Part shown: positions 51,204-59,912 of the stretch, one piece after another
How positions within the stretch are numbered: position 1 is the stretch's first letter
How the letters are laid out: every line of letters starts with the position of its first letter
Assembly: GCA_934277375.1 (NCBI GenBank)
Contig: CAKQTZ010000008.1
Coordinates: 43,717-107,716 of the forward strand
DNA length: 64,000 nt
DNA from: an uncultured Coprococcus sp.
GTDB taxonomy: Bacteria > Bacillota > Clostridia > Lachnospirales > Lachnospiraceae
Direction: 5' to 3'
Program-made: the position numbers and the translations under genes
Notes under the pieces: generated by a model
What the model saw: the letters and a program-made list of their open reading frames with translations, nothing else
Databases searched by the model: none
Told to the model about the DNA's origin: nothing

Positions 51204-52967
51204 TTACTCGCCCTCCTTTTCATCGCTTGCCGTATCCTTGACCGAGATGTGTGCCTGCCACATATCCCTGTAAAGTGTGCATTTGCTAAGAAGCTCCTCA
51301 TGTGTTCCGTGAGCCTCCACATTTCCTGCATTTACCACAAATATCTGATCCGCATCCTTGATGGTGGACAGTCTGTGGGCTATGACTATCAGCGTCTTGC
51401 CCACCACAAGCCTGGCGATAGAGCTCTGAAGTATGGCCTCGTTCTCCGGATCGGTGTAAGCTGTGGCCTCGTCCAGTATGACTATCGGCGCATCCTTCAG
51501 CATTGCCCTGGCAATGGATATCCTCTGTCTCTCACCGCCTGACAAATGTCCACCTGCACCTCCGACAACGGTGTCAAATCCGTCCTCAAGATTCATGATG
51601 AAGTCGTAGCAGCCGCTCTTTCTGGCTACCTCCTCGACCTCGGCGTCCGTGGCATCCGGCCTACCCTGTCTTATGTTGTCCCTGACTGTCTCGTTGAACA
51701 GGTAATTATCCTGTGACACATACGCAAGCCTGTCGTTGAAATCCGCCAGCGCGATATCCTTTATGTCCACGCCTCCTATCTCTATGCTTCCACTGTTCAC
51801 ATCCCACAGTGAAGCTATCAGCTTGGCTATTGTAGACTTTCCGCTTCCCGACGGACCGACTATCGCATTTACAGTTCCCGCCTTGATATCCATGCTCACA
51901 CCGTGGAGTATCTCCTTGTCATGATAGCCAAATGTGATATCTGTAACCTTTATTCCATTGTCCTTCGGCTGTGCATTTGTGTGCTCAGGTCTCACGAGCT
52001 CCGGCTGCTCCAGGATTCCTGTCACCTCTCCGATGACTGTCGACAATTTGCCCAGATCGTCAGTGTATGAACCGATGGTGAGCAGCGGACCGACTATTCC
52101 AAGTGAGAGGATGATACACACAACGAAATCCGCGGTGGTGAGCGAACCATTTGACACATAGTGCGCACCAATCGGAAGGACTGTTGCAAGTGTGTACGGT
52201 GTGATGACAAACATGGCTGCCTGGAAAAATGAGCACTTCTTCATCCAGTTGATATACGAATCCGCGTTCTCCTTTGCCGCCTTTGTGAACTTGGCATATG
52301 AGCTCTCTGTCCTGCCAAATGCCTTTATAACCTCTATTCCATCTATGTACTCCACTGCCGCGTCGTTCAGCGCCTTTGTCTTCTCAACTGTCCTGTTGTA
52401 GTTTTCCTGAAAATCGATCATCATGCCCATATACGTTGCAAATCCAACAATGATCGGGATAAATGAGAACAACGCAAGTCTCCAGTCAACCATGAAAAAA
52501 TACACTATGACGATGATAGGTGCCAGCAGGTTGGATGTAAACTCAGGCACGACATGCGCCAGCGTTGTCTCTATGCTGTCTATTCTCTCCACCATGATGT
52601 TCTTGAATGATCCCGATGGCGTATCCTTCACATATCCAAGCGGCACCCTTGCAAGCTTGTCACAGCATGACTTTCTGATATTTGCAAGCACAGTAAATGT
52701 TGCCTTGTGGGAACATGCCGTTGATACGCTATGGCAAAGCTCTGCAAGCATAAATGATCCCGCTATAATAAGAGCCTTCAGCATATATTTCCTGAGATCC
52801 TTATCCCCGTCAAGGAACATCCTGACCACGTCCGCAATGATGAAATACGGAACTATCTTGAATACTACATTGATAACCGCCAAAATGACGCTCCACACAT
52901 AGGATGACTTCTTCTGTCCAGCCCATGTGAGGACCCAGCTCACCGCTGATTTCTTCTTTTCTTCCAC
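51204..52967 (-). CDS. ABC transporter, fused permease-ATPase, second of the pair
   Basis: 587 residues, GTG start at 52967 with AAGGAGG upstream. N-terminal six spans, NBD with Walker A VGPSGSGKST, LSGGERQR signature and ILDEATAYTDPENE. Both this and the partner retain the catalytic Glu, unlike the exporter at 10021-13760. The TDPENE feature again recalls YbtQ-like proteins. Membrane segments at about 20-45, 58-80, 135-160, 250-275. The two genes and the TetR gene form one regulated unit; no siderophore synthesis genes are seen. Confidence 0.85.
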   Translation of the reverse strand: MEEKKKSAVSWVLTWAGQKKSSYVWSVILAVINVVFKIVPYFIIADVVRMFLDGDKDLRKYMLKALIIAGSFMLAELCHSVSTACSHKATFTVLANIRKSCCDKLARVPLGYVKDTPSGSFKNIMVERIDSIETTLAHVVPEFTSNLLAPIIVIVYFFMVDWRLALFSFIPIIVGFATYMGMMIDFQENYNRTVEKTKALNDAAVEYIDGIEVIKAFGRTESSYAKFTKAAKENADSYINWMKKCSFFQAAMFVITPYTLATVLPIGAHYVSNGSLTTADFVVCIILSLGIVGPLLTIGSYTDDLGKLSTVIGEVTGILEQPELVRPEHTNAQPKDNGIKVTDITFGYHDKEILHGVSMDIKAGTVNAIVGPSGSGKSTIAKLIASLWDVNSGSIEIGGVDIKDIALADFNDRLAYVSQDNYLFNETVRDNIRQGRPDATDAEVEEVARKSGCYDFIMNLEDGFDTVVGGAGGHLSGGERQRISIARAMLKDAPIVILDEATAYTDPENEAILQSSIARLVVGKTLIVIAHRLSTIKDADQIFVVNAGNVEAHGTHEELLSKCTLYRDMWQAHISVKDTASDEKEGE

Positions 52968-53042
52968 TTTTTCTCCTCCTTTTATTCTGAATGCAGACTT
53001 TCTGTCAGTTGAAATAATTCTGCATTATTTACATTATCTAAT

Positions 53043-53110
53043 GGGGTCAGGCCCTTCCCTACCAAAGGGGGTCAGGCACCTCACCGCCAAAGGGGTCTGA
53101 CCCCTTTGGC
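53043..53110. repeat. GGGGTCAG repeat cluster with a 12-bp palindrome
   Basis: GGGGTCAGGC occurs at 53043-53052 and 53068-53077, and a perfect palindrome with 12-bp arms centred on T53098 (53086-53110) reads GGGGTCTGACCCC in its middle. It lies in the gap between the TetR gene and the ABC pair. The same core occurs at 32092-32169 and inside the 56517-57695 gene. Confidence 0.7.
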
Positions 53111-53235
53111 ACCAGCTCTGACCTGCACATCGTATTGATGCGGCGGGTTCGGCTGCACTTATTTTTATTAGTTTTCTCTAACATGAAATTTAAAAATTAT
53201 GCGGTTCGGTATTTCCCTTGCCGCATACATACTGA

Positions 53236-53865
53236 CTATTCCGGAAACTGCAGCTTCCATATTTTCTCCCAGCCTCCGGTGTAGAATTTCTTGAGCTTAC
53301 CGACATTCTCTATCGCAGTCCCGCGATCCATGTCGTGTTCTATGATCTGAAATATCGCCGAGAAAAATCCACTGTATATCATATGACAGAGGCTGTCGCT
53401 TATGTCCGGCACATCTATACCGACTCTGTGCATCTCATCCACATACTGTTTTGAAGATCTCATCTCTCTGTCAACCAAATTGTGTATCATATCTCCATAC
53501 TTATCATTGTCACTGCACCGCAGCAGGAGTTTGAAATTATCATAATGGTCATACACATAATTCACCATCTGATCCATTCCGTTCCCAGATGCGCTTGCCA
53601 TGTTCTCAGTCTGCTTCTCTGGTGGCAGACTCTGGAACTCTTCAAGCACGCTATCATATATCCTGTACAGTTCCTCCACATATGGATCTATCAGGGCATC
53701 AAAAAGCGCCTCCTTCGTTGGATAATATTTGTAAAATGCACCTGTTGTAAGCCCGGCATCCCTCACTATGCTTCGAAGTGATGCCCCAGCGAATCCATGC
53801 TCAAGGAAATGATTAAGCGCTGTATTCAGGATGTTTTGCCTTGTATTTTCTGCTTTTTCTGTCAT
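53236..53865 (-). CDS. TetR family transcriptional regulator
   Basis: 209 residues from ATG 53865 (AGAGGG 6 bases upstream; the frame is open to 53928). HTH at about 4-50: NTRQNILNTALNHFLEHGFAGASLRSIVRDAGLTTGAFYKYYPTKEALFDALI. The rest is the ligand-binding helical domain, with MIYSGFFSAIFQIIEHD near the end. It should repress the ABC pair, whose start is about 270 bases downstream, and itself through a palindrome at 53994-54025. The inducer is unknown. Confidence 0.88.
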   Translation of the reverse strand: MTEKAENTRQNILNTALNHFLEHGFAGASLRSIVRDAGLTTGAFYKYYPTKEALFDALIDPYVEELYRIYDSVLEEFQSLPPEKQTENMASASGNGMDQMVNYVYDHYDNFKLLLRCSDNDKYGDMIHNLVDREMRSSKQYVDEMHRVGIDVPDISDSLCHMIYSGFFSAIFQIIEHDMDRGTAIENVGKLKKFYTGGWEKIWKLQFPE

Positions 53866-53993
53866 CCAGATCCCTCTCTTATAATTTGTATTGCCTCTGA
53901 TCTGCATTGCCCACCCGTACATGCACATCTACAAATTGCCAGTACCCCCCGGGTGTTTTCTTCACTTTTACCCTTCAGAACACTCAAGGCCAA

Positions 53994-54025
53994 AATATAA
54001 CATTGTTATATTACACTGTTATATT
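53994..54025. promoter_or_regulatory. Likely TetR operator
   Basis: AATATAACA-T-TGTTATATT (53994-54012) is a perfect 19-bp palindrome. A third half-site TGTTATATT follows at 54017-54025. It lies about 130 bases upstream of the TetR start. TetR-type repressors use such 15-20-bp palindromes. Confidence 0.65.
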
Positions 54026-54101
54026 TTATGCAGATTACCAGAATTGTCAAGGTTATTTTACTTTGCATTTATATCACATCTATTATTTGTTGTTTTTCAT
54101 C

Positions 54102-54142
54102 AAAAACGGGCGGCTGTCAGAAACATTTCTGGCAGCCGCCCG
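54102..54142 (-). terminator. Terminator of the InlB-repeat gene
   Basis: CGGGCGGCTGCCAGAAA pairs with TTTCTGACAGCCGCCCG (54107-54142), 17 bp with one mismatch, then TTTTTG on the minus strand. Confidence 0.9.
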
Positions 54143-54188
54143 TCGGTAGCATCATAATACTCACTTTATCACTTAATTTATATCTGCT

Positions 54189-56195
54189 CTATCTGACTTT
54201 TACCGAGCACATCTTGCTCCAGGATCCATATACTCTATTGCTGGTAGGATCCTTCTTGAACGCTCTCACCTGAACGTACACTCTCTTCTTAGAATAACCG
54301 TATCTGACCGTCTTCCTGGCTGTCCTGGTCATTATAATCCTGGCGCCCTTCATGTTTTTGTTTGCTGAGTATCTGATCTGATAGCCAACAGCGCCCTTCA
54401 CTCTCTTGTATGAAACTGTGATTCTCTTTTTTGAGCTGCTTGCCAGCTTGACACCATTTGTCTTGCCAACAGTCACCTTTTTCCAGTGTGCATACAGGTT
54501 ATAATCCTTTTTTCCTACAAGCGTTCTGCTGGAAACCTTGGTTCCGCCGCGCTTTGCTGTGTACCAGCCGTCAAATGTATAACCCTTTCTTGTTGCCTTA
54601 GGGAGTGTTCCGAACTTTCTTCCCGGTATCATAAGCTTTGCAGATACGGATGTTCTTCCTCCTGCAGCATTGTACTTTACCCTGCTCTTCCTGATCCATC
54701 TTGCATATAACGTATAATCCTTACCAGCAACCTTTGTTCTGCTGGAAATCTTTGATCCACCGCGCTTTGCTGTGTACCAGCCACCGAATATATATCCGCT
54801 TCTTGTCGCCTTAGGGAGTGTGCCAAACGCTTTTCCCGGAGTCATCTTTTTTGATGTTACTGTGGACGTGCCTCCTACAGCATTGAATTTGACTTTACTC
54901 TTTTTGATCCATCTGGCATATAATGTATAATCCTGATCTTCAACTACCGTCTTGTCTGAAACCCGAGTTCCACCACTCACCTCTGTATACCAGCCGACAA
55001 ATACATATCCATCTCTTATCACCTCTGGAAGTGTTCCAAATTTCTTTCCCGGAAGTATCTGGAGTGTTGATACTATACCTTCGCCATCAGCTGCGTCGAA
55101 CTTAATTTTTGTCAGTCTGGTCCATCTGGCATATAAAGTATGATCCTTCACACCAACTGTTGTCCAGCTTCCTACCTTGCTGCCGCCATTTTTCCCTGTA
55201 TACCAGCCGGCAAAAGCATATCCCGATCTGGTCGGTGTCGCAAGTGCTCCGTAACACTCAAATGGTGTTGCCCTGATCTTAGTCACAGAACATGTTCCGC
55301 CCATGGCATCAAGTGTCACATTGATCGGATACACACCATAGTGACAGCTATTTCTCTGGCAATATTCATATCCGGTTGAATCTGCATACACATTCAAAGT
55401 TGACTCACTATGAAATGCTTCTGCATTCAGTACTACATTCTTATCCAGAATATCCACTGTTACCTTGTTAAATGCTCCAGTTGCTATTTCTCCTACACCT
55501 TCTGAGATGACTGCATTGGTTACGCCACAAGATACATCATGTAGAGGAGCACTCCTCATACCAGAAAACGCACCGGTCTCCACAATTCTTGTATTCTTTG
55601 GGATGGTCACTTCACCGAGCTGTGACCCCCAAAATGCATAAGCACCTATACTCTGAAGTCCCTCATGAAGCTTTACTTTTTTTAGTCCACTTCTTTCAAA
55701 TGCGCTTGCTGATATTCTCTGTACATTTTTAGGTATGTCAATATATGTCAGATTAGGGCATAGCTCAAATGCGTATTCTCCAATCTCTGTTACATCCTTT
55801 CCTATAATTACCTCACGGAGATTCTCACATCCGGCAAAACTGTTTGCCCCTATGGATGTAACGCCATCCATTATCACCACCTTGTATATACTGTCTCTCG
55901 ATCCCCATTCTTTTGTAGTACGATTTAAATGTACGACACTACCAAATGGTTTATTATGACTATAGCACTGTGCCGTAGGCATTTTCCCTGTTCCACTGAT
56001 TGTGAGCACTCCATTGGCATCCAGGCTTGTCGTTATATCATAACTATCTTCGTATTCTGATTCGTCAGTATCTTCATATTCCGTTTCGTCCGCCTTTGCT
56101 GTAAATGCAGGCTTCATGCTGAATGCCATCATAACCACACAGGCTGCCAGCGCAAGCTTTACATATAAACTGCCTGTCCTCTTTCTCTTTTTCAT
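54189..56195 (-). CDS. Secreted surface protein with LRR_5 and four InlB-type repeats
   Basis: 668 residues from ATG 56195 (AGGAGGG upstream). Signal peptide at about 5-33. An acidic stretch (ETEYEDTDESEYEDSYD) is followed by a BspA-like LRR_5 region (SIGANSFAGCENLREVIIG, TEIGEYAFELCPNLTYIDIP, SAGAYAFWGS-type). Then four repeats of about 70 residues with the InlB/Flg_new signature (V.F.A.GG......K..PGK.FGTLP...R.GY.F.GWYT...GG..VS..T.V...DYTLYARW), and a C-terminal Lys/Arg-rich fibronectin-type-III-like domain. Likely extracellular; no LPXTG. InlB repeats in gut Firmicutes support adhesion. Confidence 0.8.
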   Translation of the reverse strand: MKKRKRTGSLYVKLALAACVVMMAFSMKPAFTAKADETEYEDTDESEYEDSYDITTSLDANGVLTISGTGKMPTAQCYSHNKPFGSVVHLNRTTKEWGSRDSIYKVVIMDGVTSIGANSFAGCENLREVIIGKDVTEIGEYAFELCPNLTYIDIPKNVQRISASAFERSGLKKVKLHEGLQSIGAYAFWGSQLGEVTIPKNTRIVETGAFSGMRSAPLHDVSCGVTNAVISEGVGEIATGAFNKVTVDILDKNVVLNAEAFHSESTLNVYADSTGYEYCQRNSCHYGVYPINVTLDAMGGTCSVTKIRATPFECYGALATPTRSGYAFAGWYTGKNGGSKVGSWTTVGVKDHTLYARWTRLTKIKFDAADGEGIVSTLQILPGKKFGTLPEVIRDGYVFVGWYTEVSGGTRVSDKTVVEDQDYTLYARWIKKSKVKFNAVGGTSTVTSKKMTPGKAFGTLPKATRSGYIFGGWYTAKRGGSKISSRTKVAGKDYTLYARWIRKSRVKYNAAGGRTSVSAKLMIPGRKFGTLPKATRKGYTFDGWYTAKRGGTKVSSRTLVGKKDYNLYAHWKKVTVGKTNGVKLASSSKKRITVSYKRVKGAVGYQIRYSANKNMKGARIIMTRTARKTVRYGYSKKRVYVQVRAFKKDPTSNRVYGSWSKMCSVKVR

Positions 56196-56212
56196 AATCA
56201 CCCTCCTTTATT

Positions 56213-56309
56213 TATTGAACATCAGGCCATTAGAGTTGCCTTCGGCAAGGCCTGAAGCTGCATGTCAAGTTTTCATAGAAAACTTAACACATATATTGAA
56301 CATCAGGCC
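56213..56309. repeat. Leader region with a 16-bp direct repeat and hairpins upstream of the InlB-repeat gene
   Basis: TATTGAACATCAGGCC occurs at 56213-56228 and 56294-56309, 81 bases apart. Between them lie CAGGCC/GGCCTG and AAGTTTTC/GAAAACTT inverted repeats. This is the 5' leader of the 54189-56195 gene; a structured RNA or a small duplication are possible. No known riboswitch consensus was seen. Confidence 0.5.
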
Positions 56310-56454
56310 CCTCCATACCTTCTGTACACTCACCTCCCGCTACACTAAGGTATACTTCCTCAATATTTCTGTCTGACTGTTCATTTTGCTTTTTTGCACC
56401 TGCTACAGTTATGTTAGCAGAAATAAATTTAAATAAAATGCATATGTACAAAGT

Positions 56455-56488
56455 AACCGGCAGATGTACAAAATGACATCTGCCGGTT
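56455..56488. terminator. Terminator between the nuclease gene and the InlB-repeat gene
   Basis: AACCGGCAGATGT (56455-56467) pairs with ACATCTGCCGGTT (56476-56488), 13 bp. Weak T tracts follow on both strands. It follows the nuclease stop by about 30 bases. Confidence 0.8.
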
Positions 56489-56516
56489 ATTTTCACTACA
56501 TATTTCTCTGCAATCT

Positions 56517-57695
56517 CTATGGATTACAATTCTTACACGGCTCATACCCTTCCGATATAAGCTCGTCCCTTGTCGTTGTTCTCTCGGACTTATTGGACTC
56601 CTTCATCTGCTTCACACTCCTGCATCCAGGTTTATGAAACTTACCAGTGTTGGTGTTTACTATGTAAGCCTCCTCATCGGGGTCAGACCCCTTATCTTCG
56701 GCTGTCCCATCATCAGGGTCTGACCCCGTATCATCTGACACTTCAGAGCCAGTCTTATCATCCGGCACCACATACTCCGGATCTGCCTCACTGTCGCCGG
56801 TGGCATAATCTATTATCACTCCCGGCTGGACATTGTACACATACACATCGAAGCTTACGCCTGCTCCACTGTCCTCCACAGACTCAGCCTCCATGATAAC
56901 TCCAGATGCCACAAGATCATCCCCATCATACACAGGGGTAACCCTGTATAGTACATGATTTCCTGTACTCTCCACATAATCAGCCACCTCATTTTCAAAT
57001 GGCAGCATGCCCGTTACGTTCAGATATCTGGTTCCTGTTATAAGATTCTTCTCGTTGGCATTCTCCCCGGCAAGCTGATACCCTATCAGATGGCAGCGAT
57101 TGTACAGATAATTTCCATCTATGCGGTCACTGTATTTCACCGTGTGCCAGCCCGACGGCTTTACCATTCCTATCTCACCGCGCTCCTCAGTTGGCATGAT
57201 TTCCTTACATATATTGGCATATGCCACCCCACATCTTCCCAGATGGTCCAGGTCACTATAATTTTCAAATGCCTCCGTCACCAGCTCATCCTGTCTGAAT
57301 GTTGGAATATTCCCATTCAGCTCACAATACGTTTTCCCTGAATACACAGGAATATCCGCAGGCAACACCCCTGAAGCAGACTCACCATCGATGCTTTCGT
57401 CTATTACCACAGTATTATCAGAAACCGCAGCACCATCCTGAGATTCTATACTGTCTGGAGATTCAGTACTATCCAGCGATTCAGAAACGCCTGATGATAT
57501 ATCATTCCCTATGTTCTCCTCTGTCGTCACGATTGTATCTGGAATACCATGTTCATCTGCCGTGGTAACTTCGTCGGCCACCCGATTCCCATTGACCGCC
57601 GATCTGCTGCCATCCGCGATCCCCGACATACTACAGCCCGACATCAACAATGCACATATTAATGCAAACAGTGTACTGTAAAATCTTCTCCTCAC
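56517..57695 (-). CDS. Secreted lipoprotein DNA/RNA non-specific endonuclease with C-terminal Cys-His motif
   Basis: 392 residues. Lipoprotein signal peptide RRRFYSTLFALICALLMSGC (Cys21). A Ser/Asp-rich linker follows to about 120. The nuclease core has RIDGNYLYNRCHLIGYQLAGENANEKNLITGTRYLN: the NUC/EndA type with His and Asn of the beta-beta-alpha metal finger. A second acidic linker contains GSDPD repeats coded by GGGTCTGACCCC. The C-terminal 55 residues (YIVNTNTGKFHKPGCRSVKQM...GYEPCKNCNP) form the Ada-type Zn motif common to such nucleases. It may act in DNA uptake or nutrient salvage. Confidence 0.85.
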   Translation of the reverse strand: MRRRFYSTLFALICALLMSGCSMSGIADGSRSAVNGNRVADEVTTADEHGIPDTIVTTEENIGNDISSGVSESLDSTESPDSIESQDGAAVSDNTVVIDESIDGESASGVLPADIPVYSGKTYCELNGNIPTFRQDELVTEAFENYSDLDHLGRCGVAYANICKEIMPTEERGEIGMVKPSGWHTVKYSDRIDGNYLYNRCHLIGYQLAGENANEKNLITGTRYLNVTGMLPFENEVADYVESTGNHVLYRVTPVYDGDDLVASGVIMEAESVEDSGAGVSFDVYVYNVQPGVIIDYATGDSEADPEYVVPDDKTGSEVSDDTGSDPDDGTAEDKGSDPDEEAYIVNTNTGKFHKPGCRSVKQMKESNKSERTTTRDELISEGYEPCKNCNP

Positions 57696-57826
57696 TTCAC
57701 TTTCTCCTCTCTTTTAACACGAGTCTATACACATTTTTTGTATAGCGATTTTCTTATCTGTGTATAATGACATTCTACATTTTGTCATGCATTTTGTGAA
57801 TACATCCCAGCACAAATCCCCAACGC

Positions 57827-57864
57827 AAAAAGAGGATATATACCACCTGTGATACATATCCTCC
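57827..57864 (-). terminator. Terminator of the CotF-like gene
   Basis: GAGGATATGTATCA pairs with TGGTATATATCCTC (57832-57863), T5 follows on the minus strand. It lies 30 bases after the stop. Confidence 0.8.
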
Positions 57865-57894
57865 ACTAAAACCATTTCTCTTATCCCCAGCTTC

Positions 57895-58353
57895 CTATAC
57901 CATACCATTTGCAACCTTATACTTGTAGAGCATCTCGGCATGATTCTGCTCCTCAATCTGTATATCCGCCAGCAGCTTTCTCACCGCACTCTCGCCAAAT
58001 GCAAATATCTCACCATTGTACTCTCCTGACACAAGCTTCTCTGTTCCGATACAGTCCGTTGCAAGAAACTCGTCGTTCTTCTTATCCTCAGAATCGTCCA
58101 TCATCTTGTATGTCTGCTTCGGTTCATAATTCTTGCCATCGCTGTCATTGCAGTCACACTGTGGAACCTGCCCGTCAAGCACCTGAGTGAGTGAATCATA
58201 GTGCTTCTGCTCATCCTTCTGTATAGTCTGGAATAAGTTCTTCAGCTCCGGATCCTTAGCCTGCTCCGCATACCTTCCGTATTTCTCCACACATGACTTC
58301 TCCTGTGTCTGAAGATCCTGGATCACTGTTTTCTCTTTTTCCTTTAATATCAT
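57895..58353 (-). CDS. Ferritin-like/CotF-type spore-coat protein
   Basis: 152 residues from ATG 58353 (AAGGAAGGGG 7 bases upstream; the frame is open to 58431). Four-helix pattern with ExxH-like pairs: KDEQKHYDSL in the first half, IQIEEQNHAEMLYKYKVANGMV in the second, and EFLATDCIGTEKLVSGEYN in between. This is the CotF/ferritin-like coat protein family of Clostridia, which may bind metals. CDCND is a Cys-rich stretch in the loop. It stands alone. A role in spore coat or oxidative stress is inferred from the family. Confidence 0.75.
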   Translation of the reverse strand: MILKEKEKTVIQDLQTQEKSCVEKYGRYAEQAKDPELKNLFQTIQKDEQKHYDSLTQVLDGQVPQCDCNDSDGKNYEPKQTYKMMDDSEDKKNDEFLATDCIGTEKLVSGEYNGEIFAFGESAVRKLLADIQIEEQNHAEMLYKYKVANGMV

Positions 58354-58777
58354 AGCGATACCCCTTCCTTTTGATTTGGATTCTGCAGAAATTCTGACAA
58401 TATTTTGCCCGAATTGCCTTTCAGAATCCAAGTAGTTTTGATGTACAACATTTACATCGCATAGATATTATTGTCCAAGGAAGCCGTGATCTATTCCTAT
58501 ATCTGTATTTATCTATATTTTCATGGCCGAACTTTTCATCATATGTCTGTCCATGCAAAATCCACTTTCACATATCACCCATTTTAATCCGTATTTCAGC
58601 TATCTTTTTCTGTCATATGTTCATTGACAGTCGTCACGATCGCGCCTCCCAATATCTGAGCTGCTCCAGGCTATCCGGCAGTGACACTGTTTCCCCTGCT
58701 ATAAGGAACAACACCACTGTCACCCAGCTCACCGCCAGCTGTATATTGGAATTTATTGATTATACCTAAGATATTTA
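58354..58777. other. About 420-base region; small truncated reading frame on the minus strand
   Basis: No called gene. On the minus strand 58634-58759 reads SINSNIQLAVSWVTVVLFLI and then AGETVSLPDSLEQLRYW, ending EARS before a stop, one membrane-span-like segment without start codon or RBS. It may be the C-terminal remnant of a membrane protein. The rest is AT-rich and unstructured. Confidence 0.35.
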
Positions 58778-58795
58778 TTATATTTTTAATGCTAT

Positions 58796-58829
58796 AAAAA
58801 AAGGATGACCGCAATTTTCACGGTCATCC
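58796..58829 (-). terminator. Terminator of the XRE/DUF3169 operon
   Basis: GGATGACCG with CGGTCATCC (58803-58811 with 58821-58829), 9-bp stem, followed by seven T on the minus strand. Confidence 0.9.
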
Positions 58830-58851
58830 CAATTCAGATTTCTAATCTTAT

Positions 58852-59631
58852 TTACTTCTGCAGCTTTCTGAATTCCCTGCCATAAGCCACATACATGACA
58901 AGCAACATCACTCCCACTGCTAACACCGGCATCACTCCTGTGCCAAATGCGAACATGCTCATAAACATGAGTATCCACATGACAAATCCCGCCTTGATTC
59001 CAGTCATAAATCCCTTCTTGGAAGATTTGGCTATCATGACAAGCTCTGCCTCGTCCGATGTACGCTCCCAATCACGGCGAAAATGCATATCAAAAATATT
59101 GCCGCATTTCTCCGGGTTAAGCTTCTTCTCTTCATCTATAACAAGCTTTTCTGCTGCACAGTACAACGCCAGCGATATCACGAATACCAGCTCAGACACA
59201 ATGGCCATAACCATACCGCCATCATCACCATAAACTCTGTCTATGGCATATATACATACCGGGAACAATACAAATCCCATAAACACAGCTACACAGGGAA
59301 GATATGAGGCAGTTGATATCTTTCTCTCTATATCCGCTATTACATCCTCATCTTCTCCGTCCCAGCCACTGATTGCCCCCTTTATCTTCCCATACATGAC
59401 AAATGACACCACGAACACCGCCAGCATGAGCACTCCATATGCTATAGGCAGCGTATCAGCCACTATCCTCCATATATTATCCCAGTTGATTCCATCCAGC
59501 GTATCCTTGTTCACCGCGGCAAGCCTTCCCGCCAGGAACCCTCCAAGCAGACTTACCAGGATCATGACCGCAAATATTATATATATCTTCAGATTACTTT
59601 TCTTATTTACTTTTTTATCAGTATCCTTCAT
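58852..59631 (-). CDS. DUF3169 family membrane protein
   Basis: 259 residues from ATG 59631 (AGAGGATATGAG upstream). About six spans: LKIYIIFAVMILVSLLGGFLAG, TLPIAYGVLMLAVFVVSFVMYG, LPCVAVFMGFVLFPVCIYAI, MVMAIVSELVFVISLALYC and two at the end. A loop holds KCGNIFDMHFRRDWERTSDEAELVMIAKSSKKGF. DUF3169 proteins typically accompany an XRE-type regulator, as here (55 bases downstream). The function is unknown. Last gene of the operon, with a strong terminator. Confidence 0.75.
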   Translation of the reverse strand: MKDTDKKVNKKSNLKIYIIFAVMILVSLLGGFLAGRLAAVNKDTLDGINWDNIWRIVADTLPIAYGVLMLAVFVVSFVMYGKIKGAISGWDGEDEDVIADIERKISTASYLPCVAVFMGFVLFPVCIYAIDRVYGDDGGMVMAIVSELVFVISLALYCAAEKLVIDEEKKLNPEKCGNIFDMHFRRDWERTSDEAELVMIAKSSKKGFMTGIKAGFVMWILMFMSMFAFGTGVMPVLAVGVMLLVMYVAYGREFRKLQK

Positions 59632-59686
59632 CTCATATCCTCTTTTCATTCTATGAATTAACACGACCTTGTCTATATGTCAGAAG

Positions 59687-59896
59687 TCACTCCTTATCAT
59701 CCTCGTATTGAAAGATATCCTCCACTCTGACACCACATACTTTCGCGATCTTGAGTGCCAGAGTCACCGACGGACTGTAGTCGCCCCTCTCTATCTGGCT
59801 TATCGTCTGCCTCGATGTCTGCACCAGTGCACCCATCTCCTGCTGATTTACCCCCAGCTTCGCCCTGTATTCCTTCAGCTTGTTGTACAGCGGCAT
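59687..59896 (-). CDS. XRE family transcriptional regulator
   Basis: 69 residues from ATG 59896 (GGAGGTG 8 bases upstream; the frame is open to 59935). It consists of one helix-turn-helix domain: YNKLKEYRAKLGVNQQEMGALVQ and SRQTISQIERGDYSPSVTLALKIAKVCGV, followed by EDIFQYEDD. This is the small single-domain class often next to DUF3169 genes. It probably binds the three TGACAA-N6-TTGTCA sites 0.9 kb upstream. Middle gene of a three-gene operon. Confidence 0.88.
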   Translation of the reverse strand: MPLYNKLKEYRAKLGVNQQEMGALVQTSRQTISQIERGDYSPSVTLALKIAKVCGVRVEDIFQYEDDKE

Positions 59897-59912
59897 CCAT
59901 ATCACCTCCAGC

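Noticed and set aside
57714..57956. 80-codon minus-strand frame
   Set aside because: Overlaps the CotF-like gene end and its terminator; no RBS and a Cys/Met-rich random product.
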